Shown here one piece after another: positions 25,343-37,380 of a stretch of 64,000 nt of DNA. The notes below the pieces were generated by a model. It saw only the letters and a program-made list of their open reading frames with translations, made no database searches and was not told the DNA's origin. The stretch is from Enoplosus armatus. Lineage: Eukaryota > Chordata > Actinopteri > Centrarchiformes > Enoplosidae. Position numbers and translations under genes: made by a program. The stretch spans positions 14,538,833-14,602,832 of the forward strand of contig NC_092189.1 of the NCBI RefSeq assembly GCF_043641665.1. Direction: 5' to 3'. The stretch's first letter is position 1, and every line of letters begins with the position of its first letter.

Positions 25343-27149
25343 CTGCCCAATAACTCTTTCTTATTACAGGCGTTTCTAATTTAGTGTTTTGTTAACAAAC
25401 CAATATGATAATAACATCCAATAAAAAGCTGCTTTCCTCAAAAAAGGTTCATCTATAACCTGTTACCTGATTTCCACCTCGTTGACACCGTACAGGTCTT
25501 GTTTGTGTATTAATGTATTTTTGGCGCACTATAGATAGAAAACAGGCCTCAATGGGAAGAAAAACGAATGAGCCACAGCTGACAAGTAATTGACCCCCTT
25601 CCATTCATGAATCAGCCTGGAATGAATGAATCAGTAAATTGCTCGGGACAGCAGACAACAGAGAAGGGCAGAACAAAATGAAGTAAACTGTAATGTGAGG
25701 GGGGTGTCGCATGATCGCCACCAAAATGGTCGGGTCAAGAGAGATGTATTTTGAGCGAGGACGGCGAAGGAAAAGAGGACAAAATGGACCGAGTCTAAGA
25801 AAAGAACAAGGTACAAACGTGGTTTATTGGCTGATGTGAAGCCCATTCAGCACATCTGTTCCTCCCTCGCTCTCATCAGCCCACTCTCTGCTTTTATTAT
25901 GCAACACCTTGCTCTATCTGCTCCATCTTCAACATATGTCAAGATGACATACATTAAAATCATTAACATTAAGCTAACACTGAATGTAAAATGTACCCAC
26001 ATATCAGGTCCATCGTCTTTTGTCTTTTTGCCTGATTTGATCTGCGCTTGACCTTTTGTCTGAAAATGAGGCTGCGAGTTAATCGAGGGGAGCGAGACAA
26101 ACGGGGAGAGAAACAGAGAGAGGAAAGGTAGAGAGGGAGTCTCAATGAAAGATCTGCTGCTAGGAGGTCTCTCATGATGTAACGCATCTACATCACGTCA
26201 CCATGGCAACCCCGCATCAGCACCAACTTACTGTGGGGAGAAAGAGTCAGTGTCTGTGCTATGGTATGCCACAGTACAGTACTAAAAAAAAAGACATATG
26301 GGTACAAATGACTAGACTAAATTTTATACATAATAATAAATATTAAATGTTAAATAAATACTTTCCAAAATAAAACAGGTTTTTCTTGTATTTAAATGAA
26401 AGTGATGCATGTTTTAGCTTTAAAAACTGCACGTTAAATGTATTCTGATCTTTATCCTTGAGCACAGACACATGTCTAATCTCATGCAGTATAATAAAGC
26501 CTCTCGTGGCGGACTCCTTCATCAATAGAAATATCTTGGCTATTTACCGAGTTATTGTCCCCATGTTCTCCTGTGAGTCTAATATAATCCAGGGACCTTG
26601 AGGACACAGAGAACTCGGAGCACAACTAAAGAGCTCTAGTGAAAAACTTCTGCCCCCTGTTCTGTGCCCTGGCTGCTAAAAATAAACTAGATATTGAAAA
26701 GCGAAGAGAAAAGGTACAAGGCTACTGGCTCACAAAGCCAAACCGAGAGAGAAGGAGGAGGTAGGGAGTGATGGATAAAGGCGGGAGGTGAGTAGCAGGA
26801 GCGTGGATGGAGCGGTGTGCGTGGGTGTTTCTATGTATGTTTCATATTCACAGGTTGCATCTGTCTGTCGACGGATCTGACAGGCTTCAAATCAGACAGA
26901 AGGTGTTGGTGTGTGAACTGAGCAGCAGATAACATGCACGTTCAAATATCACTAGAACATTGTATTGCAATGTCATTACACATGTGAACATTTGCTCCGG
27001 CTGAATTGTTCTTATTTTGTCTCCATCCACAGTCTTATTTCACAGTTGCTGCCATTAAAATGTTATTTTGTGAGTCCTTGTGATACTGCTGATATATTTA
27101 GAGACACAATTTGAGATCCAAACTTATGAATCTTACATTCTCTATACCA

Positions 27150-27387
27150 TTCATCCTGTTCTTGGGCCATGAGGGGGCTGGAGACTGTCCCAGCATGCAT
27201 TGGGTAAGGATTCATTTATATACAATGTAGATATACAATGTTTATTTTTCATGGTTACCTTGAGTCTTTGCTTTTCAAAAATTATTTGAATAAGATAAAA
27301 ATTGAAATCAATGTTTGGTTGAACTGGTTTCAAGTAGACATTTCTTCGTTTTAAGGGGTCACAGGTCAAAAAGTTTGGGAACCACTG
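27150..27387. repeat. Right end of a hAT-like MITE (GGGAACCACTG terminus)
   Basis: AAGGGGTCACAGGTCAAAAA followed by GTTTGGGAACCACTG ends at 27387. It is the inverted counterpart of the CAGTGGTTCCCAA terminus at 4448. The left limit is uncertain. Confidence 0.45.
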
Positions 27388-27519
27388 ACCTACAGTTACA
27401 TACTAACCCTAACTCAGATGTCTCCAGAGTGTGGGAGGACCCACCCAGAGGTCCACCTGCTGTTTAAGTTTTAAAAAGTTCATAATGATTTTGGCCTCCG
27501 TCAAGACATAAAGACAGAC

Positions 27520-27695
27520 AAGCCGGGACATCTCGGTGGTCAAGGGGTCTTAGACGTGTACCACGAAACCACAAATGGATCTTTGTTGCATGTCATCCTC
27601 ATTTCTCTCCTTCCTCCTCCTTTCATATCCGTTTATCTACTGCACACTATGAGAAATAAAGACAAAATGCCCCCCAACAGAGAATAAAAACCAAC
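27520..27695 (+). repeat. SINE-like repeat (copy 1)
   Basis: Starts near CGGGACATCTCGGTGGTCAA, has a GTTGCATGTCATCCTCATTT body and ends with GAAATAAAGACAAAATGCCC. This organisation resembles tRNA-derived teleost SINEs. A degenerate second copy follows at 27910-28045. Confidence 0.5.
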
Positions 27696-27909
27696 AAAAA
27701 AAGACAGAGAAGCTAAATAGCAACTGTTATCATAAAATACTGTAAATCTTTTTATAATATTAAAGTACATCAACTTTTAGTCCTTATCTGTATTGCACAC
27801 TGTACTTGATTTTGTGGTATTAATATTGTTATTTGCTCTGATTTTTCTACTTGTAGCCCTGTGATGTAATCATGTAAAAGTACAACACAGCAACAGATAT
27901 TTTTATACA

Positions 27910-28045
27910 TAAAAGGTCTTCAAGGGGTCGTGGTGACCTTCTAGTTAAAACTCAGTATTCCTGGTTCAGATGCAGCCTCTTTTTATCCCCATGTTTACTG
28001 TCTCTATCTGCTTTGTCGCTATCCAATAAAGACAAAATGTCAAAT
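27910..28045 (+). repeat. SINE-like repeat (copy 2, degenerate)
   Basis: TCTTCAAGGGGTCGTGGTGA, a CTGGTTCAGATGCAG stretch reminiscent of a B-box, and the shared tail AATAAAGACAAAATG match the copy 200 bases upstream in order and orientation. Confidence 0.4.
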
Positions 28046-29147
28046 ATATACATAAATATATATACATATAAAAATTGAAATCTTCTACATTTGTAATTTT
28101 TACATGACCAAATCCTAATTTTGATAATGTTTGGGTTGTCTATTGAAATCTCCATATTCATTTGTTTGTTTGTTTGTTTGTTTATTTAAGGAACAATCTA
28201 GATAACCATAGTTACAATGTGACAGATGTAAAGTGCAGTTTATTGGACGTCTAATTGAAACAAAGTTGCAGCCTCTGACCCTGATTAGCCTTAAATTCAG
28301 GATAGAAACAGCAGAACAGACTGTGTAGATGTGTATATGCTTGACTTTATTTGTGTATGTATTGCACATGACCATGTATGCATTCACATATAGCTGTGTG
28401 TATTTGTAAGTATATATACGCAGTATCGAGCCGTACTTGTATGCGATAATCTTCTCATTTGCGCTTTCAGTACATGATTATTCAGATTTTACACACTAAT
28501 GTCCATCTTTCAGCTCCCCAGTCGCCCCCCTTCTACATCTCTGCGTCCCTAAATTTAAAAATCTTTTTTCCTCAACTCTCCTCTTTAGTCCACATCCTCT
28601 CTCTCTCTCGCTCCCGCTTCGATGCAGGAGTGGGAGGTGTTGCTAGGCGACAGATTAGCTCCTTCCTTTCAAGAAGCAGAGCGCAGACCTTGACTCTCTG
28701 GGTGTAAAAATAAACAGAAAAAAAGAAAAGACAGTCTTAGAGGGAAAAAAGGACAAGTATCTTTCACCTCTGGCATGAGAACCACACTTTTTGTTTACCC
28801 TGAAATTACCCCCCCCCCCGCCCCCCTGTTTTACCTCCTCATCTCCTGCACTCTTCACCCTGAAGTGCTCCAAAAATAATTCACTTATTTATAGCCCCCA
28901 TTTACATTTGAGATAAACACAATCTATCGCTCATCATCGGTAAAAGTGTTGACATTTTATCCGTAATAAACCTTCATCATACTATGATGGAGCTGCCGCA
29001 CAGACCGATGATCTATCCTCTCTGTTCCCTGTGATGTGATGACTAAGGATGTGGAGGAACATGCTGCTCGTCCCTCATCCGCAGTTTCAGTCTGCCAACG
29101 ACCGAAGCTGTGAAAGTCACACCTGTTGGCGACTGCTACTGAAAAAT

Positions 29148-29148
<1 letters not shown>

Positions 29149-29189
<41 letters not shown>

Positions 29190-29237
29190 GTGTACAGAAA
29201 GATCCAGAATACTCCTGCGCTTTTTTGTACATCTGCT

Positions 29238-29277
<40 letters not shown>
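29149..29277. repeat. Paired (TG)n microsatellites
   Basis: Two (GT)n tracts, 29149-29195 and 29239-29277, are separated by 43 bases of unique sequence. Confidence 0.85.
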
Positions 29278-29279
<2 letters not shown>

Positions 29280-29280
<1 letters not shown>

Positions 29281-29925
29281 TGACAGAGAGTAAGTGTCAG
29301 TGAATGAGTGTGTAATTGTGTGAATAACTGAGTACATAAGAGGGGGCCAATGAGAGATTAAATGAGTGAGTGAAATGTGATTTGAGAGGTCGAGCAAGGT
29401 AATGTACGAGTGAAAAAGTGAATGTATGAATAACAGAGAAAGTGAGCGATTGTGTGACAAATCTGAGTAAGCAGGGGAAGTTACGAGTGAGCGACTGAAC
29501 CACTGAGCAAATTAAGTGAGCGGGTGAAATGTGCTCGAGTGAGTAATTTAAATGGCCGACCGTGAGAGGGAGAGCACGTTCATATGTGCGTGAGTGACTG
29601 AATCCGAGTGAATGAACGAGAAAGTAAACACACGGATGAGAGAGCGAGTGAAACAGTGTGATAGTGTGAGAAATCTGTGAATCAGTGAACGTCTAAGAGC
29701 GACATAATAATGAACGAGTGAGTGAAAAAGTAAATGTATGGATAACAGAGAAAGTGGGTGATTGTGTGAGTGAGCGAACGAGTGAAAGAGTGAATGTGCG
29801 GATAAGAGAAAGTGAGGCGTCAGCGAGTGAAAGATCAACTGTGAGCAAAAGTGCACGATTGAGTAAGCGAGTGAATCTGACTGAATGATAAAAAGTGCAG
29901 GTGTGAGTGAGGGAGTGAGTGGGTG
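29280..29925 (+). repeat. Degenerate GAGTGAGTGAA minisatellite
   Basis: The block is composed of variants of (A)GTGAGTGA, GAACGAGTGAAA and ATAACAGAGAAAGTGAG. A higher-order unit is visible: GTGAAAAAGTGAATGTATGA at 29409 and GTGAAAAAGTAAATGTATGG at about 29722 begin near-identical stretches of about 45 bases. A third relative begins at about 29780. Confidence 0.75.
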
Positions 29926-29939
29926 GGTTGTATATATAC

Positions 29940-30115
29940 TTTGTGTTTGGCGCTAATTAGCAAAAGTTAGCATGCTGACACGCTAAGATAGTGAGCATGG
30001 CAAACATTATACCTGCTAAATGTCAGCATGTTAGCAAAGCACGGCCTAACAGAGCCGTTAGCATGTAGACTCTCATCCATTACTGACCGCTCGCTCACCA
30101 GACTAATGAAACACA
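29940..30115 (+). repeat. Dispersed GCTAATTAGC-type teleost repeat, inserted in the minisatellite
   Basis: GGCGCTAATTAGCAAAAGTT, AACATTATACCTGCTAAATG and GTCAGCATGTTAGCA match modules seen in the copies at 31085-31510 (minus) and 52540-52790 (plus). Minisatellite-like sequence resumes at about 30186, which suggests insertion into the array. Confidence 0.6.
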
Positions 30116-30185
30116 TTAATTGCACCCCGTCTGTCTGAAATTTCTTCATAAATTACATTTGAAAACAACCAAACCAGACGTGCCT

Positions 30186-30300
30186 CTGTGAATGAGTGAA
30201 CTTGTGACAAAGCGAGGGAGTTATCGAGTGAAAAAAGTAATCAGTGAGTGGACAAATTAGTGAGTGAATGAGCGAGTGCCTGACTTAATGTGTGTGGATG
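30186..30300 (+). repeat. Continuation of the GAGTGAGTGAA minisatellite
   Basis: GTGAATGAGTGAACTTGTGA and AATCAGTGAGTGGACAAATT motifs resemble the array at 29280-29925 on the other side of the inserted repeat. Confidence 0.55.
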
Positions 30301-31084
30301 AAGAGTAAAGAGGGTTGTAAGACTAAATGAGCCTCCACATGAATATTGAGACAAACAGGAGTTTATGGGACAAAGACGGACCGCTAATTGGATTCATTTG
30401 AGTCCATTTGCTGTCAGGGAGACGAGACACTCATCCCGCCGACCCCTCGCTCTTCACCCATCCGCCTCTCCACAGCCATGTTCTTCTCCGCCACCCACCT
30501 ATGATACCAACACAACCCCGTCACATAATGCCAGGGATTATCATGACAACCCCAACAATGGCAGCGCTTGAGACAAGAGAGTGTGTGGGACACTGGGACT
30601 GCTTAAGTACCTACGAGACTGCTGAGTGGAAAAAAACAAACAACTTTGAGTGTTTTTGTTCTGGGGGCTCCTGCATAAAGATGTGTGCTATTTTTTGCCC
30701 AGAGAAAGTCTGCCGGCGCAATCTCAGAAAACACTACATCTTGAAGAAAGTGATGTGTGCTTAGTCACAAATCCACTGAAAATGAGATTCACATGTGCAG
30801 CAGCAGACTCAGAGCAGTGTGCTATTCAAACAACAGGGAATCAGTTTCTCCTACTTCACCCTAAAAACCATCAATCTGCTTGAAGATGCTCATATTATTT
30901 ATTAGGTTAGAGTGCAGGGGAATGCTGTTATGTTATTCAATGAATCACTGTGCATAGTATGAAAGAAAAGAGATTAGAGTCTGCAGTTAAATCACAACAA
31001 AACTGAAGTTTTTGTGTTATATTATGTCCCAAATGAGACAGCTGAAGTCTTACAGCACTTTCTAACTCGAAGTTGCTTTCCAGA

Positions 31085-31510
31085 GACGTGGAGTCTGCAG
31101 CCATGCTAGCTGCTCTATGAGGCTGTACTCAGGCAGAGTTGAGCGAAATGCTAAACAGATATAATGTTTAGCGTGTTAGCATACTAACATTTGATAATTA
31201 GCACTTAACACAAAGTACAACTGAGGGTGATAGGAATGCCATTAGTTTTGCAGGATTTTTTTGCATAAAGTATTGGGCAAATCAAAAGTTTGATGAGGGC
31301 ACTGGATGAAAACTCAGGAGATCACCAAAGTTATTACAGTTCATCTCGAGGAAGACACGAATGTCTGCACCAAATTCCACAGTAATCCATCCGACAGTTT
31401 CACTCAAAAACATAAATGCTAACCTCATAGAGACGCTAGAGGAAAAGTCAGGGGATCACCAACGTCATGAGGATGCATCCAGTTGGAACCATGAATGTCT
31501 GAATAACATT
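31085..31510 (-). repeat. Dispersed GCTAATTAGC-type teleost repeat, longest copy
   Basis: On the minus strand the modules run in the same order as in the plus-strand copies: a gene-like pattern of GAAATTTGGTGCAGACATTC, GTTAGCATGCTAACACGC-like palindromic GTTAGCAT motifs, and AGTACAGCCTCATAGAGCAG. It has no coding capacity. Confidence 0.6.
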
Positions 31511-31529
31511 TTGAGCATTTGTTCCTGAC

Positions 31530-31775
31530 TCCCAGGTTATGTAACAGCCTCCTTGTGGGGCTCAAATCAGCAAACTCATTCTCAAATCTCAAAACCTATT
31601 TATTCTTTTATCCATGTTTCCTTGCCCTGATTTGTTCTTATTCGTCTTAAGTTTTGCTTGTGTTTGATTCACATATTTATCCAAACGCTTTTTGTCTTTT
31701 TTTGTGACTGTGAAACACTTTGTAACCCTTGTTTTGAGAAGTGCTATATAAATAAAGTTGTACTTACTTACTTAT
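31530..31775 (+). repeat. 3' end of a LINE-like retroelement
   Basis: A short frame resembling a reverse-transcriptase-type C-terminal tail, of the kind WNSLP..L..A.S...LKT.LF, is followed by GTGAAACACTTTGTAACCCT and AGTGCTATATAAATAAAG, the typical 3' end of L2-like LINEs in fish. It is 5'-truncated. Confidence 0.55.
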
Positions 31776-33464
31776 ATAATAGCCTGTAACCCTCCACACT
31801 GGTCATAAAGTATTTTCCATCTCAAATACTGCATGATGGTAAGAATTGAAGGGGCAAAAAGGCAACGTAACCAACAAGAATAAATAAGTTTAACCCCAGT
31901 GATGATACTGTACTGCCTATAACCAATAAATTGCCAGGCTGGAACAGTTTCCTCTCTGGCACCGGGCATCCTTGAGTCCAAGATCCAAATGAATTATGTC
32001 AAGATAAGTTTGGTAATAGTATGCAGAGATTTCTTACATAAAGTGAACAATTTTTGGCAGCTTTAATGCCCATTAGGAAAATATGTCTTTTCCAAGATGA
32101 TAATTTAAGAGCTGAAACATCATTTGAGAGCCACACAGTGGGGGAGCAACAACAACAACACCCAGCACCTATGATTGAGAGTCTGAAAATTAGAGAAAAA
32201 CATCATAAATCTGAAAAAGGCTTTTGTAAATGGTCAGTAATAATGAATATGTGAGTTAGTAAATGAAACAAATCATGTCCAAACACTGGACCTGGAAGTA
32301 TAAAGAGAGTTGGAATCTAAATAATTCACTATGTAATTAATTTGTGGTTGATGTGTGACGGACTACAAGGTCAAACACGAGATGAAAGTAATTTTGTCAG
32401 TCGTCTTTGGAAAATAAAACTTTTTAGTAGTTAAAGATTATTGTCTGCCATTAATTACTCTAATGATGGCCAATGTGAGGCCACAGACTAGCTTATGTGC
32501 TAGTTAATGATGCAGCAGACCTAAATGTGTTGTCCGTTCAATTTAATGTTGTTTTTTTTCAAACAAGAAACAAGAATGCTGGAGTAGTCGTGTTGAAGAA
32601 TCTGCACATGTTTTTATTGTTAATGACACCAACTTGCAGAGGACCATATTTGGTAACACAGAGTACAATTTGTTACCTTGTGGCAGCTGAAGAAACCGAA
32701 ACATTAAGATTTTGGGTACTTTTTCAGCCAAACTACTAGTGAAGATTTGAAGATTTTGTAAGCAAGAGAAATCATGGAAGGAAATGCCATAATGCGGTAT
32801 GAGGTTGTTCCTGAGGAAAACATCAGGAAGCTGATAGTTTGGTGCTTCACTGAGTGAAGCTCTGAGAGACAAAAGTGGGGTGGATCGATATAATAAACAA
32901 CCTTTTTACAGTGGCAAGTATAAAATGTTATTCAGCACCATTAGCAGCCCTGTGCATGCACAACAAACCAATAAAACATGAAATCAGACTATAAATAAGG
33001 TCTGAGACTGTCACAACTTTAGCATAAGTTATTGTTTCCTGAACCACAAGGAAATGAGAGACACACTGATATAACATGGAAGGAAACAAGTGCAGATTGT
33101 GTGAAATGTCAGGCAGAAGTACTGGATCCAATAGCTATCAAAAGAGAGAGTGTTATTGATATATTTTTCAAAGGATATACTGTAACATCAACGTTAACCA
33201 CTTCCCTGATCAGGACAATAACACAACCGTCCCTTCCTCAATCAGACAAATCTGTTCCAGCAGCTGTTTGAAGATCACAACTCTACAAGGAAGAACAACA
33301 ACAAGGCAACTAGATGCTGCTGATAAACTGCTGCGATTACAAGACCAAACTGAACACATCTTATTTCTACACATCTCCACTGCTGACCACTCACAACATG
33401 TTCCAGATGTGTCCACATGGGGCTGCTGACTTAGACCAGACTGTCGGTGTTGGAGTGTGCGGCG

Positions 33465-33705
33465 ATGAAGGCTGCAACTAACGACTCTTTTCGTTTGTTC
33501 TATAAAATCGCCATTTCCCCCAGAGACCCAGGTGACGTCTTGTGGGAAAGAAATTCAGTTTACTATCACATGAATAAAGCCGAGGCCTGAGACTGATAGT
33601 CACTTTCATAGAGACAATGATTTAAATGATTAATGGATTATCAAAATAATTGCTGATTAATTCTGTTGACTGACTAATTGATTTATCAATAGTTTCAGAT
33701 CTAAT
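33465..33705. repeat. MITE-like repeat of the GGGCTGCAACTA family, near-complete copy
   Basis: GGCTGCAACTAACGACTCTT opens the block. GATTATCAAAATAATTGCTG then ATCAATAGTTTCAGATCTA closes it, the latter being an imperfect inverted version of the start. The internal GAAATTCAGTTTACTATCAC segment also fits the family. Confidence 0.55.
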
Positions 33706-34934
33706 GGCAATTTAAGGTGATTTATGAAGAAACTATTTACAAGCCCTCAATAAATAATCACTTTGTTTTCTTGTTTTGACTTGACTTAGCCGAGTAGACC
33801 TCTTCTATGAGCGTCGACCAGCAATTTTATTTAGTTATTAATTTAAAAACAGAATTTTCTAACTTTCTACCTGAATTCAACAGATACTTTAAATCTCCTG
33901 AAGGCAGATCAATATTACTCTAAACTCTTGATATCTCACAATTACACTCTCACTGTGTGACATCCTCACCTCAGGGCACTCCCCTGTGGCACCTCCACAC
34001 TGCACTTCAGTCCTCAAATCGCATTCATCACGTCCAGGAGGAGGAGGAGGAGGAATAACATCTGCTGATCTTTGACACCAAACTCATGCAACAGGAAGCG
34101 AAAGGTTATTAGATGCACCTGAAACAAAGAGCGTGACTCAACTTTAGTCCTTTCAGGGTTGGTTTAAAAATAAAACAAAGACTTGCACCACCTCTGTACA
34201 GTTGTGTCCTCTCTGAGTGAACTGCACTAATGAATGAGCGTGACGCTGCATCCAGAACAGCCAAAAGGAAAACTGATGTCACTGTCCTGACACGTTATGG
34301 TCCCCACTTTAGCAACAGACTGGTGTGTGATGCATTTCCGCTCTGGTGGTGCTGCCTGCGACATGTGATGTGCAGCACAGATGACAAACTCATATCTCTC
34401 ATTTCTACGTCTTCGAGGCCTCGAGTGAAGCCAATTTAAACTGTGCAGATTGAAAGTGAGGACTAGAAAAGAGTAAATGAATCAGTACCTCTGGGTGCAA
34501 ATCCGTCGCTCTCCTCTGATCATCTGGTGACAATCTGGTACGTTTGGGTCATTGCCAAACAGGAACCAGTGATGGAAACACAACTATAGAGGAGGAAGCA
34601 AAGATGGCTGAGTCATCCAGTAAGAAAACCAAAAGAAATATGAGACAAAAACAGACCTCAAAGGAGAAGACACAGAGGCAGACCCACGAGCACCTAGGCT
34701 GGAAATACAGGACAAAAAGCAGCCCGTCGTAAAGCTCAAGGTCCCCAACAAGAAGCAGGATGATTCATCAATGAGCTCTGCATATTGACAAATGTCAAAG
34801 CAGGTAAACAGTGGGCCAAAGTGATCAATATTTTTTAACATATGAGCCTTGTCCTGGTGACACTTCATTTGTCTTCATTCATCGAGTTGAAGCAGATAAT
34901 AGATCAGGTTCTGTAAAATAAACACACAATACAC

Positions 34935-35135
34935 ACACACACACACGGGCGCGCGTTTGCATCACTTAAGGAGACATTGCATTGACTTACATTACGCATG
35001 TCTAACATCAACCATAACCCTGTAAGTTGACTATAAACCGAGCTTTAACCCTAACATGTGATGATTTACGTTGCGGGGACCTGCATTATTACCCCGAACA
35101 GATCGATGTCCCCACAATATGAGTAATACACATTT
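34935..35135. repeat. Dispersed repeat flanked by CA tracts
   Basis: GGAGACATTGCATTGACTTA, a CATAACCCTGTAAGTTGACT stretch, TTTAACCCTAACATGTGATG and TGTCCCCACAATATGAGTAA lie between short (CA)n tracts. The order resembles a common teleost repeat that carries TAACCCTAA-like motifs. Confidence 0.45.
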
Positions 35136-35364
35136 ACACACACACCCACACACATCAGAAGAGATTTTAGATCACCCTGTGACTGCAAATCAAGTCCTGC
35201 TACTGAAAGAGAAAATGTGCCGGAACATTTTCTCCTTTTAGTTTTCTAAGGAACATATCTGCCACCATCCCAAACCACAAACCTCTCCCGTCTCTTCACA
35301 CACAAAGCGAAAATAATGGAATACGGTGTGACAAATGTGTTCGTAATTTGTCCGGATGAAACAC

Positions 35365-35365
<1 letters not shown>

Positions 35366-35407
<42 letters not shown>
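35366..35407. repeat. (TG)n microsatellite
   Basis: An uninterrupted (GT)n tract of about 42 bases, immediately upstream of the CpG-rich block with MEF2-type sites. Confidence 0.9.
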
Positions 35408-35409
<2 letters not shown>

Positions 35410-35473
35410 CGGCTCTACCCATGAAGCACATACTACAGATCTATTTTGGGGGCTAAAAAGTGAAATCTCCTCT

Positions 35474-35580
35474 CTATAAATAGGACGATCGGAGCTGGAT
35501 GCGGGGGCGCGCCTCGCGGGTCCTTGTGTCGGTCACCTGTGAGATCTATTTTTAGATACAGCGCGGCTTTACCTCACGTG
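35474..35580 (+). promoter_or_regulatory. Candidate npas4 upstream enhancer: two MEF2 sites and an E-box
   Basis: CTATAAATAG (35474-35483) and CTATTTTTAG (35546-35555) both fit the MEF2 consensus CTA(A/T)4TAG exactly. A CACGTG E-box is at 35575-35580 and a CACCTG at 35534. The surrounding 150 bases are CpG-rich (several GCGCG), unlike the AT-rich flanks. It lies about 1.5 kb upstream of the npas4 TATA box. The first site could instead serve as a TATA box for an upstream or enhancer transcript. Confidence 0.5.
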
Positions 35581-35736
35581 AGACTGGCGACTGGGTTTGC
35601 AGGTTGCGCAACACTGGCTGCTGTTTGCGCGCGCGTCAAATTATTCATGAATGTCATTCATTAAAATGAGTTCACTTTTCATTAAGCTTTTGGAGATCGT
35701 CTTTGTAAGTTTTAAACAGACAGAGAATAACATACA

Positions 35737-35739
<3 letters not shown>

Positions 35740-35774
<35 letters not shown>

Positions 35775-36066
35775 CACACGTCATTTGTTAAACAGGAAAT
35801 ATAAAATGATGGTTCTGGTGTCTTACTGGTCAAACTGGTCATCTGTCTTTGCTGTTTCTGTCAGTATGAGTAGCTGCTCACGCTCTGATTGTTCTCTGAG
35901 ATTTATTAGTGATTTTATTCCACAATAAATCAAAACGTCTAAAGCAAATCCACTCTGTTTATTGTCATCTCAGAATCAGAATCAAAAAAACTTTATTGTC
36001 CATCACAACGCAATGGAAATCTTTGACGTGGCTCACGCAATACACGTAGAATAAGAAAATACATGT

Positions 36067-36106
<40 letters not shown>
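35740..36106. repeat. (CA)n microsatellites flanking a LINE-tail-like fragment
   Basis: (CA)n tracts lie at 35740-35770 and 36074-36106. Between them, ATCAGAATCAAAAAAACTTT followed by ATTGTCCATCACAACGCAAT at 35977-36025 resembles a common teleost retroelement-derived repeat. Confidence 0.55.
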
Positions 36107-36109
<3 letters not shown>

Positions 36110-36779
36110 CGTTTCAGTGTATTTCGTGTCGCATATTTAGAAAAAAATGTTAATAAAATGCGAAAGATTGCCTCTTAACAGCAAAGAAATATGAAATTGC
36201 AGTGAAGGCTCGGAACATGCGCAACATTCACGTCTAACAGACTAATAAACTGGAGGCTATCCGCAGATTCTGTGCAGGTTTCTGCGTTCATTCCTGTTTT
36301 CAGCAGCTCAGGAATGATGTCCATTCATAAAACGACGACGGAGAGACGCAGCGATGTGAAACAGCCTCAGCATCCATGTCCGCCTCCTGTCAGCAGCAGC
36401 TCAGAGACTCTGCGGCACAGCTGAGCAGCGTCTCTCTCGCATGTTTTGAGTGTTGACAGTGAAATGTGGTCAAAGTGAGTCGGTGAATCGCACCTAACAA
36501 GCACCTGCCGTGTTTACTGACAGGTCCGGGGCAAACAGGCGATGACGGGTAGCCTATACCTCAGGTGCCAGACACATAAACACAGAGACCTATTTCGTAT
36601 GCAACCCAGTCTTCCCACCACCACCACCCCTCCTCCTCCTCCTCCTCTTGCACCCCCCTCCTCCTCCTCCAATACACCGGAGTCCGGTGACTCCGTTTAC
36701 GTTTTACGGTTGCTCCGCCCCTTACTCGGTTTTGTCCAAATCGGGCTTTTTGCGTCGCCGGAGCTCCCGATTTTAGCCC

Positions 36780-37005
36780 GACGTCATCACCGAGTAGAGG
36801 GAAGAGCTGACGTCGAGGAAGAGTCACCGAAAGGAGAGGGCACGCGGGAGGGAGGGGGGAGAGTTTCACCATTGCTAACACTGATATGAGACACATCTTT
36901 CCCCCTCGGCCCCCCCCCTTCTTCTCCACCCCCCTCCTTCCCTTTTACGTCGGTGTTGGTGCGTTGGGAGCCCCCCTACTCCGGCGGAGTCCCAGGCTAT
37001 ATAAG
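36780..37005 (+). promoter_or_regulatory. npas4 core promoter: CRE-type sites and TATA box
   Basis: TATATAAG at 36998-37005 lies about 380 bases before the start codon, so transcription probably begins near 37030. Upstream are CRE-like elements GACGTCAT (36780), TGACGTCG (36808-36815) and TTACGTCG (36946). The TATA box is embedded in CTATATAAGG, one mismatch from an SRF CArG box, CC(A/T)6GG. Dense CREs plus a TATA box suit a calcium/CREB-driven immediate-early gene. Confidence 0.7.
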
Positions 37006-37380
37006 GGACCTGCGAGCAGAGTCCCTCAACCAGATTTACGGTTCCGGACTTCAGTGCGAGAGACGGCTACCACAGCCGCCGATTCACCTGCACTCTGAAA
37101 GGGGGCACAGACATCCAGCAGCCGGCCAGCACCCGAGCTGGACGCTGTGGCGGAGCTAAAGCAGACGGAGACAGGACAGGAGGAGGTTTTTAAACCTTGC
37201 TCTGGAAGAAAAACAAAATAGCTGAGATGAAAGTCCAATAACACACCTCAGAGGTTTTTTTTTCCACTTTTACAACCTGTCTCTTAACCGACTTCAGCCG
37301 GCGTTAAACAGCTCTCCGCTCTCAACTCTCCAACTCGCAACTGGAGGAATTTCGATAGTTCACCGCAACAACCGGCCACA

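Larger units (their letters stand above)
19575..35400. other. 16-kb gene-free interval between efemp2 and npas4
   Basis: No frame in this interval resembles a known family, and no chain of spliced exons was found on either strand. It holds the dispersed repeats, tandem repeats and microsatellites listed separately. Unlisted parts (for example 19600-20900, 25350-27100, 28400-29100, 32000-33400, 33800-34900) look like ordinary unique or anciently repetitive sequence in which I recognise nothing. Confidence 0.5.

Noticed and set aside
30408..30764. 118-codon plus-strand frame with several Cys residues (NNFECFCSGGSC...).
   Set aside because: Reminiscent of a small Cys-rich protein, but the Cys spacing fits no domain I know, there is no signal peptide, and the flanks are repeats.
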